From assembly GCF_001425045.1 (NCBI RefSeq), contig NZ_LMDJ01000032.1:388525-452524 (forward strand): a stretch of DNA of 64,000 nucleotides, in the 5' to 3' direction. Of this stretch, positions 16,847 to 26,015 are shown piece by piece. A model generated the notes under the pieces. The model was not told where the DNA came from. It saw only the letters and a program-made list of their open reading frames with translations, and ran no database searches. Each line of letters starts with the position of its first letter. The stretch's first letter is position 1. The position numbers and the translations under genes are program-made. The DNA is from Massilia sp. Root351 (GTDB lineage Bacteria > Pseudomonadota > Gammaproteobacteria > Burkholderiales > Burkholderiaceae_D).

Positions 16847-17689
16847 TTGAAACGCATCGCATTAGGAGTCCAGTACGACGGCACGGCCTGGCAAGGCTAC
16901 CAGACCCAACCCTGCGGCAACACCGTGCAGGACCAGCTGGAGCAGGCGATCGAACGCTTCGCCACCGTGCCGCTGGCCACCACCTGCGCCGGCCGCACCG
17001 ACGCCGGGGTCCATGCGCTGGGCCAGGTGGTGCACTTCGACACCGAACTGAACCGCGAAATGCATGCCTGGGTGCGCGGCATCAACGCCTTCCTGCCGGA
17101 CTCCATCGGCGTGCGCTGGGCCAAGGAACTGCACCAGGTGGTGCCCTACGACCCGGCCGCAGCGGCGGACTCGCCGCCGCCGCACACCGCGCAGGACTTC
17201 CACGCCCGCTTCAGCGCGCGTTCCCGCACTTACCACTACCTGCTGCACAACCACCAGGTGCGCTCGCCGCTGCTGGCCGGCCGCGCCGGGTTCACGCACC
17301 GCCCGCTGGACGTGGAGCGCATGCGCGCCGCCGTGCCCGCGCTGATCGGCGAACACGACTTCACCACGTTCCGCGCCGCGCACTGCCAGGCCAAGACGCC
17401 GGTCAAGCAGATGCACGAGATCCGCATCGAGCGGCATGGCGACCTGATCGTGTTCACCTTGCGCGCCAGCGCCTTCCTGCACCACATGGTGCGCAACCTG
17501 GTGGGCTCGCTGGTCTACATCGGCGCCGGGCGCGAGGAACCGGAATGGCTGGGCCGGCTGCTGGCGCTGAAGGACCGTTCCAAGGCCGCGCCCACGTTCA
17601 TGCCCGACGGCCTGTACCTGGCCGACATCGAATACGACGCCAAGTGGGAACTGCCGCAAGAGCGTGCGCGCCCGCTGCCGTGGTTCTAA
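16847..17689 (+). CDS. truA: tRNA pseudouridine(38-40) synthase TruA
   Basis: TruA converts U38-U40 of tRNA anticodon arms to pseudouridine. The catalytic Asp is D52 in AGRTDAGVHALGQ, and the family blocks YDGTAWQGYQTQ, FHARFSARSRTYHYLL and LHHMVRNLVGSL are all present. I place the start at TTG 16847 (280 residues, MKRIALGVQYDG), because the alternative ATG at 16814 is part of the -10 box TATAAT. If another promoter upstream in fimV drives it, the longer form would be possible. It lies 12 bases before trpF. Confidence 0.93.
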   Translation: MKRIALGVQYDGTAWQGYQTQPCGNTVQDQLEQAIERFATVPLATTCAGRTDAGVHALGQVVHFDTELNREMHAWVRGINAFLPDSIGVRWAKELHQVVPYDPAAAADSPPPHTAQDFHARFSARSRTYHYLLHNHQVRSPLLAGRAGFTHRPLDVERMRAAVPALIGEHDFTTFRAAHCQAKTPVKQMHEIRIERHGDLIVFTLRASAFLHHMVRNLVGSLVYIGAGREEPEWLGRLLALKDRSKAAPTFMPDGLYLADIEYDAKWELPQERARPLPWF

Positions 17690-17701
17690 AAGGATAAGCC
17701 C

Positions 17702-18397
17702 ATGCACCGTACCCGCATCAAGATTTGCGGCCTGACCCGCGAGCAAGACGTGGCCGCCGTGGTCGCCGCCGGCGCCGACGCCGCCGGTTTCGTGTTCTAC
17801 GACAAGAGCCCGCGCTATGTCACGCCGCAGCGCGCCGCCGAACTGATCGCGGGCCTGCCGCCCTTCGTCACCGCCACCGGCCTGTTTGTCAACGCCACGC
17901 CGGAGCAGGTGGCCGAGGCGGTGCGCATCGCCCCGGTGGGCTTGCTGCAGTTCCACGGCGATGAGACGGCCGGGCAGTGCGCGGCCGCCGCCGAATTGGC
18001 AAACCGCCCCTATTTGCGGGTATTTCGCGTCAAACCCGACACTACGCCGGACGATTTGCTAGAATACGAAACACAATGCCGCGCATCCAGCAGGCTGTTT
18101 TCGGGCCTGTTGCTCGATACCTGGGTGGATGCCTACGGCGGCGCAGGAAAGGTTTTCGATTGGTCACTCGTTCCAAAAGATCTCGCGCATCGGGCCGTTT
18201 TGAGTGGTGGCTTGAGCGTACTCAACGCGACTGGCGCGGTGGCTCAGCTACGCCCCTACGCGGTTGACATCAGCAGTGGTGTCGAAGCGTCCAAGGGCAT
18301 AAAAGACGCCCACCAGATCGCCGCCTTCGTGCGCGCGGTGCGTGCGGCCGATGCCACCTTTGAGAGAGATCCGCACCATGAAAGACCAAGTTCCTAA
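17702..18397 (+). CDS. trpF: Phosphoribosylanthranilate isomerase
   Basis: TrpF (231 residues) converts phosphoribosylanthranilate to the carboxyphenylaminodeoxyribulose phosphate of tryptophan synthesis. The catalytic Cys is in KICGLTREQD and the Asp is in LLDTWVDAYGGAGKVFDW. The barrel's phosphate loop is seen in LSGGLSVLNA. It is unfused, unlike the E. coli TrpC-TrpF. Its last 20 bases overlap the start of trpB, indicating coupled translation. Confidence 0.96.
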   Translation: MHRTRIKICGLTREQDVAAVVAAGADAAGFVFYDKSPRYVTPQRAAELIAGLPPFVTATGLFVNATPEQVAEAVRIAPVGLLQFHGDETAGQCAAAAELANRPYLRVFRVKPDTTPDDLLEYETQCRASSRLFSGLLLDTWVDAYGGAGKVFDWSLVPKDLAHRAVLSGGLSVLNATGAVAQLRPYAVDISSGVEASKGIKDAHQIAAFVRAVRAADATFERDPHHERPSS

Positions 18398-19613
18398 CGC
18401 CCTGTTTCACGCCCACGATTACCATCTGCCGGACGCCAAGGGCCATTTCGGCCCGTACGGCGGCGCCTTCGCGGCCGAAACCCTGACCTTTGCGCTGGCC
18501 GAGCTGAACGCCGCCTACGAGCACTACAGCAAAGATCCCATCTTCCTCGACGAGTTCCGCTACGAGCTGAAGCACTTCGTCGGCCGTCCATCGCCGATCT
18601 ACCACGCCAAGCGCTGGTCCGGGCAGGCCGGCGGCGCGCAGATCTACTTCAAGCGCGAAGACTTGAACCACACCGGTGCGCACAAGATCAACAACGTGAT
18701 CGGGCAGGCGCTGCTGGCGCGCCGCATGGGCAAGCAGCGCATCATCGCCGAAACCGGCGCCGGCCAGCACGGCGTGGCCACGGCCACCATCTGCGCCCGT
18801 TTCGGGCTGGAATGCGTGGTCTACATGGGCAGCGAGGATGTCAAGCGCCAGGCCCAGAACGTGTACCGCATGAAGCTGCTGGGCGCCACCGTGGTGCCGG
18901 TGGAGTCCGGCTCCAAGACGCTGAAGGACGCGCTCAACGAAGCCATGCGCGACTGGGTCACCAACATTGAAAACACCTTCTACATCATCGGCACCGTGGC
19001 CGGCCCGCACCCGTACCCGATGCTGGTGCGCGACTTCCAGTCGGTGATCGGCGAAGAGTGCCTGGTGCAGATGCCGGAAATGACCGGCCGCCAGCCGGAC
19101 TACGTGGTGGCCTGCATCGGCGGCGGCTCCAACGCCATGGGCATCTTCTACCCGTATATCGACCAGCAGCAGGTGCAGCTGGTGGGCGTGGAAGCGGCGG
19201 GCGAGGGGCTGGACAGCGGCAAGCACGCGGCCTCGCTGACCAAGGGCTATCCGGGTGTGTTGCACGGCAACCGCACCTATCTGCTGCAGGACCAGAACGG
19301 CCAGATCATCGAGACCCATTCCGTGTCGGCCGGGCTGGACTATCCGGGCGTGGGGCCGGAGCACGCCTACCTGAAGGACAGCGGGCGCGCGCAGTACGTG
19401 TCGATCACGGACGAGGAAGCGCTGCAGGCCTTCCACGACTGTTGCCACATCGAAGGCATCATCCCGGCGCTGGAATCGTCGCACGCGCTGGCTTACGCGG
19501 CCAAGCTGGCGGCCACGCTGCCGAAGGACAAGATCGTGCTGGCCAACCTGTCGGGCCGTGGTGACAAGGACATGCATACGGTAGCGGAGCGCATGGGGTT
19601 GAAGTTCGGCTAA
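18378..19613 (+). CDS. trpB: Tryptophan synthase, beta subunit
   Basis: TrpB (411 residues) joins indole and serine using pyridoxal phosphate. The cofactor lysine is in NHTGAHKINN, the glycine loop is GGGSNAMG, and the catalytic Glu is in VEAAGEGL. The start at 18378 has GAGAGAG before it and overlaps trpF; an in-frame ATG further up (18342) lacks such a site. It is followed after 45 bases by trpA. Confidence 0.97.
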   Translation: MKDQVPNALFHAHDYHLPDAKGHFGPYGGAFAAETLTFALAELNAAYEHYSKDPIFLDEFRYELKHFVGRPSPIYHAKRWSGQAGGAQIYFKREDLNHTGAHKINNVIGQALLARRMGKQRIIAETGAGQHGVATATICARFGLECVVYMGSEDVKRQAQNVYRMKLLGATVVPVESGSKTLKDALNEAMRDWVTNIENTFYIIGTVAGPHPYPMLVRDFQSVIGEECLVQMPEMTGRQPDYVVACIGGGSNAMGIFYPYIDQQQVQLVGVEAAGEGLDSGKHAASLTKGYPGVLHGNRTYLLQDQNGQIIETHSVSAGLDYPGVGPEHAYLKDSGRAQYVSITDEEALQAFHDCCHIEGIIPALESSHALAYAAKLAATLPKDKIVLANLSGRGDKDMHTVAERMGLKFG

Positions 19614-19658
19614 TGCCGGCTCGCCTTGTCCACGCTCACTACTTATAAGGAAATAACT

Positions 19659-20456
19659 ATGTCCCGTATTGCATCCACTTTCGCCGCCCTGAAAGAACAG
19701 AAAAAAACCGCCCTGGTCACCTTTATCACCGCAGGCGACCCCGGCCCGGATGAAACCGTGCCGCTGATGCACGCCCTGGTGGCCGGCGGCGCCGACATCC
19801 TGGAGCTCGGCGTGCCGTTCTCCGACCCCATGGCCGAAGGCCCGGTGATCCAGCGCGCCTGCGAACGCGCGCTGGTGTTCGGCGTCGGCATCCGCGACTG
19901 CTTCGACTATGTACGCGAGTTCCGCCTGACCAACCAGACCACGCCGGTGGTGCTGATGGGCTATGCCAACCCGATCGAGCGCATCGGCCAGCAAAGCTTC
20001 ATCGCGCAGTCGCTGGAAGCAGGCGCGGACGGCGCCATCGTGGTCGACTATCCGCCCGAGGAATGCGAGGACTTCGCCGCGCGGATGCGGGCGGCCGGCC
20101 TGGACCTGATCTTCCTGCTGGCGCCCACCTCGACCGAGGAGCGCATCGCCCAGGTGGCCAAGGTGGGTGGCGGCTTCAGTTACTATGTGTCGCTGAAAGG
20201 CGTGACCGGCGCCGGCAATATCGACACCGTGGAAGTGGCCGAGCGCCTGCAAGGCATCCGCAAGCATGTGCAGCTGCCGATCGGGGTCGGCTTCGGTATC
20301 CGCGACGGCGCCACCGCCCGGGCCGTGGCCGAGGTGGCGGACGCCGTCGTGATCGGCAGCCGCGTGATCCAGGAGATCGAGAACGCGCCGCAAGGCGGCG
20401 CGGCGGCTGCCGTTCAAGCTTTCGTTGCGGGCATCCGCACGGCGCTGGACGCCTGA
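19659..20456 (+). CDS. trpA: Tryptophan synthase, alpha subunit
   Basis: TrpA (265 residues) cleaves indole-3-glycerol phosphate to indole, which is channelled to TrpB. The catalytic Glu and Asp are in ELGVPFSDPMAEGPVIQ, and GVGFGIRDG is the phosphate loop. Start 19659 has AAGGAAA nine bases before it. It ends the trpFBA run; a separate promoter for accD follows. Confidence 0.97.
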   Translation: MSRIASTFAALKEQKKTALVTFITAGDPGPDETVPLMHALVAGGADILELGVPFSDPMAEGPVIQRACERALVFGVGIRDCFDYVREFRLTNQTTPVVLMGYANPIERIGQQSFIAQSLEAGADGAIVVDYPPEECEDFAARMRAAGLDLIFLLAPTSTEERIAQVAKVGGGFSYYVSLKGVTGAGNIDTVEVAERLQGIRKHVQLPIGVGFGIRDGATARAVAEVADAVVIGSRVIQEIENAPQGGAAAAVQAFVAGIRTALDA

Positions 20457-20495
20457 AAATATCACGATCGTGCGCAAAGTTGTCCGGGTGTAAAG

Positions 20496-20535
20496 TTCGA
20501 CAGTGGCGGCTAAAACGGCTACACTGCCGCCACTG
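20496..20535 (+). promoter_or_regulatory. accD promoter enclosed by a perfect ten-base dyad
   Basis: A -35 TTCGAC (20496-20501) and -10 TACACT (20520-20525) are 18 bases apart. The inverted repeat CAGTGGCGGC (20501-20510) and GCCGCCACTG (20526-20535) brackets the spacer and -10. It could be an operator, or a hairpin if transcription starts further upstream. No T run follows, so it is not a terminator. Confidence 0.5.
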
Positions 20536-20557
20536 AATTGTGCATTAGGAGAAATAT

Positions 20558-21430
20558 ATGAGCTGGTTGGAAAAATTGCTGCCACCGCGCATCCAGCGTT
20601 CCGAAGCTGCCGCACGCAAGACCATGCCCGAAGGCCTGTGGGTGAAATGCCCGTCGTGCGAAGCCGTTCTGTACCGTACCGACCTGGAATCGAACCTGCA
20701 CGTGTGCCCCAAGTGCGACCACCACATGCGCATCCGCGCCCGCGAGCGCCTGGACGGCCTGCTGGACGCGGGCGGCCGCTATGAAATCGGCCAGGAAACG
20801 CTGCCGGTCGACACGCTCAAGTTCAAGGACAGCAAAAAGTACCCTGACCGCCTGAAGCAGGCCATGGAAGCGACCGGCGAGACCGATGCGCTGATCGTCA
20901 TGGGCGGCGCCATCATGAGCCTGCCGGTCGTGGTGGCGTGCTTCGAGTTCGAATTCATGGGCGGCTCCATGGGTTCCGTGGTCGGCGAGCGCTTTGCGCG
21001 CGGCGCCCAGGTGGCCCTGGAACAGAAAGTGCCGTTCATTTGCATCACCGCCACCGGCGGAGCGCGCATGCAGGAAGGCCTGCTGTCGCTGATGCAGATG
21101 GCGAAAACAACTTCCATGCTGACCAAGCTGTCCGAGAAGAAGCTGCCGTTCATCTCGGTGCTGACCGATCCGACCATGGGCGGCGTGTCCGCCTCCTTCG
21201 CCTTCATGGGCGACGTGGTGATCGCCGAGCCGAAAGCGCTGATCGGCTTTGCCGGCCCGCGCGTGATCGAGAACACCGTGCGCGAGAAGCTGCCAGAAGG
21301 CTTCCAGCGCGCCGAGTTCCTGGTGCAGAAGGGCGCCGTCGACATGATCGTCGACCGCCGCAAGATGCGCGAAGAAATCGCCCGCCTGCTGGCGCTGCTG
21401 CAAAGCCAGGCTGTCGAAGTACTGGCCTAA
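20558..21430 (+). CDS. accD: Acetyl-CoA carboxylase, carboxyltransferase beta subunit
   Basis: AccD (290 residues) with AccA transfers the carboxyl group from biotin to acetyl-CoA, the committed step of fatty acid synthesis. A four-cysteine zinc ribbon is present (C31, C34, C50, C53 in CPSC...CPKC), which in E. coli also binds nucleic acid. The crotonase-fold core shows GSMGSVVGERF and TATGGARMQEG. A TTAGGAG ribosome site precedes the ATG. The gene stands between trpA and folC as is usual. Confidence 0.97.
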   Translation: MSWLEKLLPPRIQRSEAAARKTMPEGLWVKCPSCEAVLYRTDLESNLHVCPKCDHHMRIRARERLDGLLDAGGRYEIGQETLPVDTLKFKDSKKYPDRLKQAMEATGETDALIVMGGAIMSLPVVVACFEFEFMGGSMGSVVGERFARGAQVALEQKVPFICITATGGARMQEGLLSLMQMAKTTSMLTKLSEKKLPFISVLTDPTMGGVSASFAFMGDVVIAEPKALIGFAGPRVIENTVREKLPEGFQRAEFLVQKGAVDMIVDRRKMREEIARLLALLQSQAVEVLA

Positions 21431-21490
21431 GAAACACCCGGGGCAGGGTCCAGCGGACCCGCCCCACCTCCCGCCTGGAATGCCTCCCCG

Positions 21491-22780
21491 ATGTCTACTC
21501 TCCCGACTACTCTGCCCGAATGGCTCGCGCTGATCGAATCGCGCCACGCCGTCACTGAAATCAACATGGGCCTGGACCGCGTGCGCGCCGTCAAGGAACG
21601 CATGGCGCTGGCCTTCAGCTGCCCGGTCATCATGGTGGCCGGCACCAACGGCAAGGGTTCCACTTGCGCCATGCTGGAATCGATCCTGCTGCGCGCCGGC
21701 TACAAAGTGGGCTTGTACATCAAGCCGCACTTCCTGGACTTCAACGAGCGCGCGCGCGTCAATGGCGACCTGGCCAGCGATGCGGCTCTGGTGGCCAGCT
21801 TCAACGTGGTGGAGGCCGCGCGCGGCGACACCATGCTGACCTATTTCGAGTTCACCACGCTGGCCATCATGCACCTGCTGGCCAACGCCGGACTGGACGT
21901 GGCGATCCTGGAGGTGGGCCTAGGCGGCCGCCTGGACGCGGTCAACGTGATCGACGCCGACGTGTCCATCGTCACCAGCGTGGATATCGACCATACCGAC
22001 TACCTGGGCGACAACCGCGAGCAGATCGGCTACGAGAAGGCCGGCATTTTCCGCTCCGGCAAGCCGGCCATCTGCAGCGACCCGGTGCCGCCGAAGTCGC
22101 TGATCGACTACGCCGAGGGCCTCGGCGCCGACCTGTGGCTGATGGGGCGCGATTTCAACTATTCCGGCGACAAGCAGCAGTGGAACTACGGCGGCCGCTC
22201 GCAGCGCCGCAACTCGCTGGCATACCCCAGCCTGCGCGGCGCCAACCAGCTGCTGAACGCGTCGGCCGTGCTGGCCGCGCTGGAAGCGCTGAAGATTGCG
22301 CTGCCGGTGGGCGCGCAGGAAGTGCGCACCGGCCTGGTGACGGTGGAATTGCCGGGCCGCTTCCAGGTGCTGCCGGGCCGCCCGACCGTGATCCTGGACG
22401 TGGCGCACAATCCGCACGCCGCGTCCGCGCTGAACCAGAACCTGGGCAATATGGGCTACCACCCGTACACCTTCGCGGTGTTCGGCTCGATGCACGACAA
22501 GGATATCGACGGCGTCATCAAGGCCATGTCCGAACACGTGGACCATTGGTGCCTGACCACGCTGCCGTCGCCGCGTTCGGCGAGCGGCTCCGAACTGGCC
22601 GCCAAGGTGCAGCTGATCCAGGAAGACAAGCCGGAACGCACGGTGCATATATTCGACGATCCGGCACAAGCTTTTGCAAATGCGATGAGTCGTGCCAGCG
22701 AGAATGATAGAATTGTGGTCTTCGGATCTTTCCTGACCGTTGCCGGCGTCATGGCAGCGCGAAAATCCGCACTTCACTGA
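21491..22780 (+). CDS. folC: Bifunctional dihydrofolate synthase / folylpolyglutamate synthase
   Basis: FolC (429 residues) adds the first glutamate to dihydropteroate and lengthens the polyglutamate tail of folates. The ATP-binding loop is VAGTNGKGSTCAML; further Mur-ligase-fold motifs are YFEFTTLAIMHL, EVGLGGRLDAVNV, and DVAHNPHAA in the C-terminal domain. It begins 60 bases after accD and is followed by the SPOR gene after 21 bases. Confidence 0.96.
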   Translation: MSTLPTTLPEWLALIESRHAVTEINMGLDRVRAVKERMALAFSCPVIMVAGTNGKGSTCAMLESILLRAGYKVGLYIKPHFLDFNERARVNGDLASDAALVASFNVVEAARGDTMLTYFEFTTLAIMHLLANAGLDVAILEVGLGGRLDAVNVIDADVSIVTSVDIDHTDYLGDNREQIGYEKAGIFRSGKPAICSDPVPPKSLIDYAEGLGADLWLMGRDFNYSGDKQQWNYGGRSQRRNSLAYPSLRGANQLLNASAVLAALEALKIALPVGAQEVRTGLVTVELPGRFQVLPGRPTVILDVAHNPHAASALNQNLGNMGYHPYTFAVFGSMHDKDIDGVIKAMSEHVDHWCLTTLPSPRSASGSELAAKVQLIQEDKPERTVHIFDDPAQAFANAMSRASENDRIVVFGSFLTVAGVMAARKSALH

Positions 22781-22801
22781 CATCACCGACTGAAATCACG
22801 C

Positions 22802-23896
22802 ATGGGCTTGTTCTCGAAACTCAGTAAAAACAAGCAGGAAGCCGCTGGCCAGGACAGCGGCTATTACACCAGCGCAGCCGACACGGCCGCGCTGGAGCGG
22901 GCCAAATCCAAGCGTGCCAGCGCCGCCGACCGCAACACCGACGGCGTGCGCCGCCAGCGCGACAAGGATGGCGCTGCCGATCCGGTCTTGCCTGAAAAGA
23001 AACGCGCTCGCCGCCGCCTGGTGGGCGCGATCGCGCTGGCGCTGGCGGTTGCGGTCGGCTTGCCGATGCTGCTGGACTCCGAGCCCAAGCCGCTGGCGTC
23101 GGACATCGCGATCCAGATTCCCGCCAAGGATAAGCCGGCCGACACCGTGCCGGCGGCCGCCGCTGCCACCGGAGCCGCGGCGCAGCCGTCCGCCGTGAAT
23201 GCCGCCGACGCGCTCGACAAGAGCGAGGAAATTGTCAAGGAAGCACTGCCCGCCAAGCCGGCTGCCGCCGCCACCCCTGCCCATCCTGTCGCGATGCGCG
23301 CCCCGGTTGCCCCCGTCACCGCGCAGGTGGCCGCCGCCGCACCGCAGGTGACCGAGCTGAAACCGCATGCCGAGCTGGCCAAGCCGCCGAAGGACAGCGT
23401 CAAGGAAAGCCTGAAGGAAAGCAGCCGCGCCGCTGAAGCCAAGCTGGAAGCGGAAGCCAAGGCCAAAATGGAGGCGAAAGCCAAGGCCGACGCCAAGGCC
23501 AAGGCCGAGGAAATCCGGCACGCCAAGGCCGAGGCGGACGCCAAGGCCAAAGCGGAGCATGACGCCAAGCGCGCCAAGGCGGAAGCCGATGCCAAGCACC
23601 CGGACGCCAAGCCGAAAACGGAAGACGCCGCGCGCGCCATGGCCATCCTGGAAGACAAGCCGTCGGACACCAAATATCTGGTGCAGGTGGCTGCCGTGGC
23701 GACGCAGGAAAAAGTGGACGAGCTGCAAGGCAAGCTGAAGGAAGCCGGCATCAAGTCCTTTACGCAGAAGGTGACCACCGCCAGCGGCGCCTTGACCCGT
23801 ATCCGCGTCGGCCCGTTCCCCAACAAAGAGGAAGCCGAAAAAGTGCGCGCCAAGCTGAGCAAGATCGGCCTGAGCAGCTCCCTGGCCACCTCCTGA
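22802..23896 (+). CDS. SPOR-domain inner-membrane protein
   Basis: The protein has 364 residues: a short cytoplasmic basic part, one membrane helix at about residues 75-95 (LVGAIALALAVAVGLPMLL) after RRR, a long periplasmic Ala/Lys/Glu helical linker with KAEADAKAK-like repeats (about 215-275), and a C-terminal SPOR domain (YLVQVAAVATQEKVDELQ to the end). SPOR domains bind denuded septal peptidoglycan, so it is likely a division-site protein like DedD, which holds this folC-cvpA position in many proteobacteria. Confidence 0.9.
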   Translation: MGLFSKLSKNKQEAAGQDSGYYTSAADTAALERAKSKRASAADRNTDGVRRQRDKDGAADPVLPEKKRARRRLVGAIALALAVAVGLPMLLDSEPKPLASDIAIQIPAKDKPADTVPAAAAATGAAAQPSAVNAADALDKSEEIVKEALPAKPAAAATPAHPVAMRAPVAPVTAQVAAAAPQVTELKPHAELAKPPKDSVKESLKESSRAAEAKLEAEAKAKMEAKAKADAKAKAEEIRHAKAEADAKAKAEHDAKRAKAEADAKHPDAKPKTEDAARAMAILEDKPSDTKYLVQVAAVATQEKVDELQGKLKEAGIKSFTQKVTTASGALTRIRVGPFPNKEEAEKVRAKLSKIGLSSSLATS

Positions 23897-23913
23897 GCTG
23901 ATGCTGGGCTGAC

Positions 23914-24402
23914 GTGACGCTATTCGATTACCTGGTGATATTCGTGCTGATCGCCTCCGTTGTCATCAGCACCCTGCGCGGCCTGGTCAAGGAAATGATT
24001 TCATTGGCCAGCTGGATCGTTGCCTTCGTGGTGGCCAACGCCTATGGCGCGGATCTGGCAAAGTTGTTGCCGGAACTGGTGCCGGGCGAGGTGGTGCGCC
24101 TGATCCTGGCCTTTATCGTGCTGTTCATCGGCGTGCGCATCCTGATGGGGCTGCTGGGCATGGCAGTCGATGCGTTGATCAAAGCAGGTGGCCTGAGCCT
24201 GGCGGACCGGGGCCTGGGCGGCCTGTTCGGCCTGGGGCGTGGCCTTGTAATCGTGCTGGCCGCCGTCATCTTGTGCGGGATGACCACGATACCGCAGCAG
24301 GATTTCTGGAAGAACGCGCTATTGAGTCCGCTCGCGGAGACCGGGGCGCGTACCGTGAAACCTTTCCTGCCCGCTGCCTTCGCGCAGCATGTGCAATTTT
24401 AG
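23914..24402 (+). CDS. cvpA: CvpA family membrane protein
   Basis: CvpA (162 residues) is an inner-membrane protein with four predicted helices (about residues 5-25, 28-48, 63-85, 103-123) and the family opening FDYLVIFVLIASVVISTLRG. It is named from colicin V production in E. coli, where it lies upstream of purF, as here. The start is GTG at 23914, 17 bases after the SPOR gene. Its molecular job is not settled. Confidence 0.93.
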   Translation: MTLFDYLVIFVLIASVVISTLRGLVKEMISLASWIVAFVVANAYGADLAKLLPELVPGEVVRLILAFIVLFIGVRILMGLLGMAVDALIKAGGLSLADRGLGGLFGLGRGLVIVLAAVILCGMTTIPQQDFWKNALLSPLAETGARTVKPFLPAAFAQHVQF

Positions 24403-24441
24403 AATTCTTTAAATCCGTAGTACCAGTCCAGGAGCACTACC

Positions 24442-25965
24442 ATGTGTGGCATCGTCGGCGTCGTATCCCATCAACCCGTCAACCAAATGCTGTATGACGC
24501 CTTGCTGCTGCTGCAGCATCGCGGCCAGGACGCGGCGGGCATCGCGACCAATCACAGCAGCATGTTTTCCATGCACAAGGCCAATGGCCTGGTGCGTGAC
24601 GTTTTCCGCACCCGCAATATGCGTTCGCTGCAAGGCAATTCGGGTATCGGCCACTGCCGCTATCCGACCGCCGGCTCGTCCAGCGAAGAAGAAGCGCAGC
24701 CGTTCTATGTCAACGCGCCGTTCGGCATCACGCTGGCGCACAACGGCAACTTGACCAACTGGGAACAGCTGAAGCTGGAAATGTTCAAGAACGACCGCCG
24801 CCACATCAACACGGACTCCGATTCGGAAGTGCTGCTGAACGTGCTGGCGCATGAAATCCAGACCGCCACCACCGGCCTGAACCTGGACCCGGACGCGATC
24901 TTCAAGGCCGTCACCGTGCTGCACCGCCGCGTCAAGGGCGGCTACGCCGCCGTGGCGCAGATCGCCGGCGTCGGCTTGCTGGCCTTCCGCGATCCGAACG
25001 GCATCCGTCCGCTGTGCCTGGGCATCAACGAAACCGAGCAGGGCACCGAGTACCTGATCGCTTCCGAATCGGTGGCGCTGGAAGGCATGGGCTTCCGCTT
25101 CGTGCGCGACGTGGAGCCGGGCGAGGCCATCTTCATCGACGCCGATAAGCAGCTGCACGCGCGCCAGTGCGCCGACAATCCGCAGCTCAATCCTTGCGTG
25201 TTCGAATTCGTCTACCTGGCCCGTCCGGACTCCGTGATCGACGGCGCCTCGGTGTACGCCACGCGCCTGAAAATGGGCGAGTACCTGGCCGACAAGATCA
25301 AGCGCGAAATCCCGGACGGCGAAATCGATGTGGTCATGCCGATTCCCGACTCCTCACGTCCGGCTGCGATCCAGCTGGCGCTGCGCCTGGGCGTGGAATA
25401 CCGCGAAGGCTTCATCAAGAACCGCTACATCGGCCGCACCTTCATCATGCCGGGCCAGGCCGCGCGCAAAAAGTCCGTGCGCCAGAAGCTTAACGCGATT
25501 CCGCACGAGTTCAAGGGCAAGAACGTGCTGCTGGTGGACGACTCCATCGTACGCGGCACCACTTCGCGCGAGATCGTGCAGATGGCGCGCGACTCCGGCG
25601 CCAAGAAGGTGATCTTCGCTTCGGCTGCGCCGCCGGTGATCTATCCGAACGTATACGGCATCGACATGCCCACGCGCGACGAGCTGATCGCCTACGGCCG
25701 CACCACCGAGGAAGTGTGCAAGGAAATCACCGCCGACTACCTGGTGTACCAGGACATCGACGCGCTGAAGCAATCCATCACCGACGTTAATCCGAAGCTG
25801 ACCAAGTTCGAAGCGTCGTGCTTCGACGGCATCTACGTCACCGGCGACGTGTCGCCGGACTACCTGGACAAGCTGGAGTACAACCGCCACAACCCGAAAC
25901 CGGCTGCGGCGGAGGATACCGGCCGGACCCAGCTGAACTTGAACGCAGCGACCGCCGAAGGGTGA
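24442..25965 (+). CDS. purF: Amidophosphoribosyltransferase
   Basis: PurF (507 residues) makes phosphoribosylamine from PRPP and glutamine, the first step of purine synthesis. After removal of Met the nucleophile is the N-terminal Cys of CGIVGVV, and the class II glutaminase motifs RGQDAAGI and GHCRYPTAGSS follow. The PRPP loop is VLLVDDSIVRGTTS. No leader for iron-sulfur maturation is seen. A good AGGAG lies before the ATG. A terminator follows. Confidence 0.97.
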   Translation: MCGIVGVVSHQPVNQMLYDALLLLQHRGQDAAGIATNHSSMFSMHKANGLVRDVFRTRNMRSLQGNSGIGHCRYPTAGSSSEEEAQPFYVNAPFGITLAHNGNLTNWEQLKLEMFKNDRRHINTDSDSEVLLNVLAHEIQTATTGLNLDPDAIFKAVTVLHRRVKGGYAAVAQIAGVGLLAFRDPNGIRPLCLGINETEQGTEYLIASESVALEGMGFRFVRDVEPGEAIFIDADKQLHARQCADNPQLNPCVFEFVYLARPDSVIDGASVYATRLKMGEYLADKIKREIPDGEIDVVMPIPDSSRPAAIQLALRLGVEYREGFIKNRYIGRTFIMPGQAARKKSVRQKLNAIPHEFKGKNVLLVDDSIVRGTTSREIVQMARDSGAKKVIFASAAPPVIYPNVYGIDMPTRDELIAYGRTTEEVCKEITADYLVYQDIDALKQSITDVNPKLTKFEASCFDGIYVTGDVSPDYLDKLEYNRHNPKPAAAEDTGRTQLNLNAATAEG

Positions 25966-25974
25966 TGTCGCAGT

Positions 25975-26002
25975 CCGGCGCCTGACGGCGCCGGGCTTTT
26001 TC
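25975..26002 (+). terminator. Terminator after purF
   Basis: An eight-pair stem CCGGCGCC / GGCGCCGG with a four-base loop is followed by GC and five T. It ends only about 14 bases before the next gene's ATG, which leaves little room for a separate promoter. Confidence 0.8.
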
Positions 26003-26015
26003 TTAGCCTGAGATC

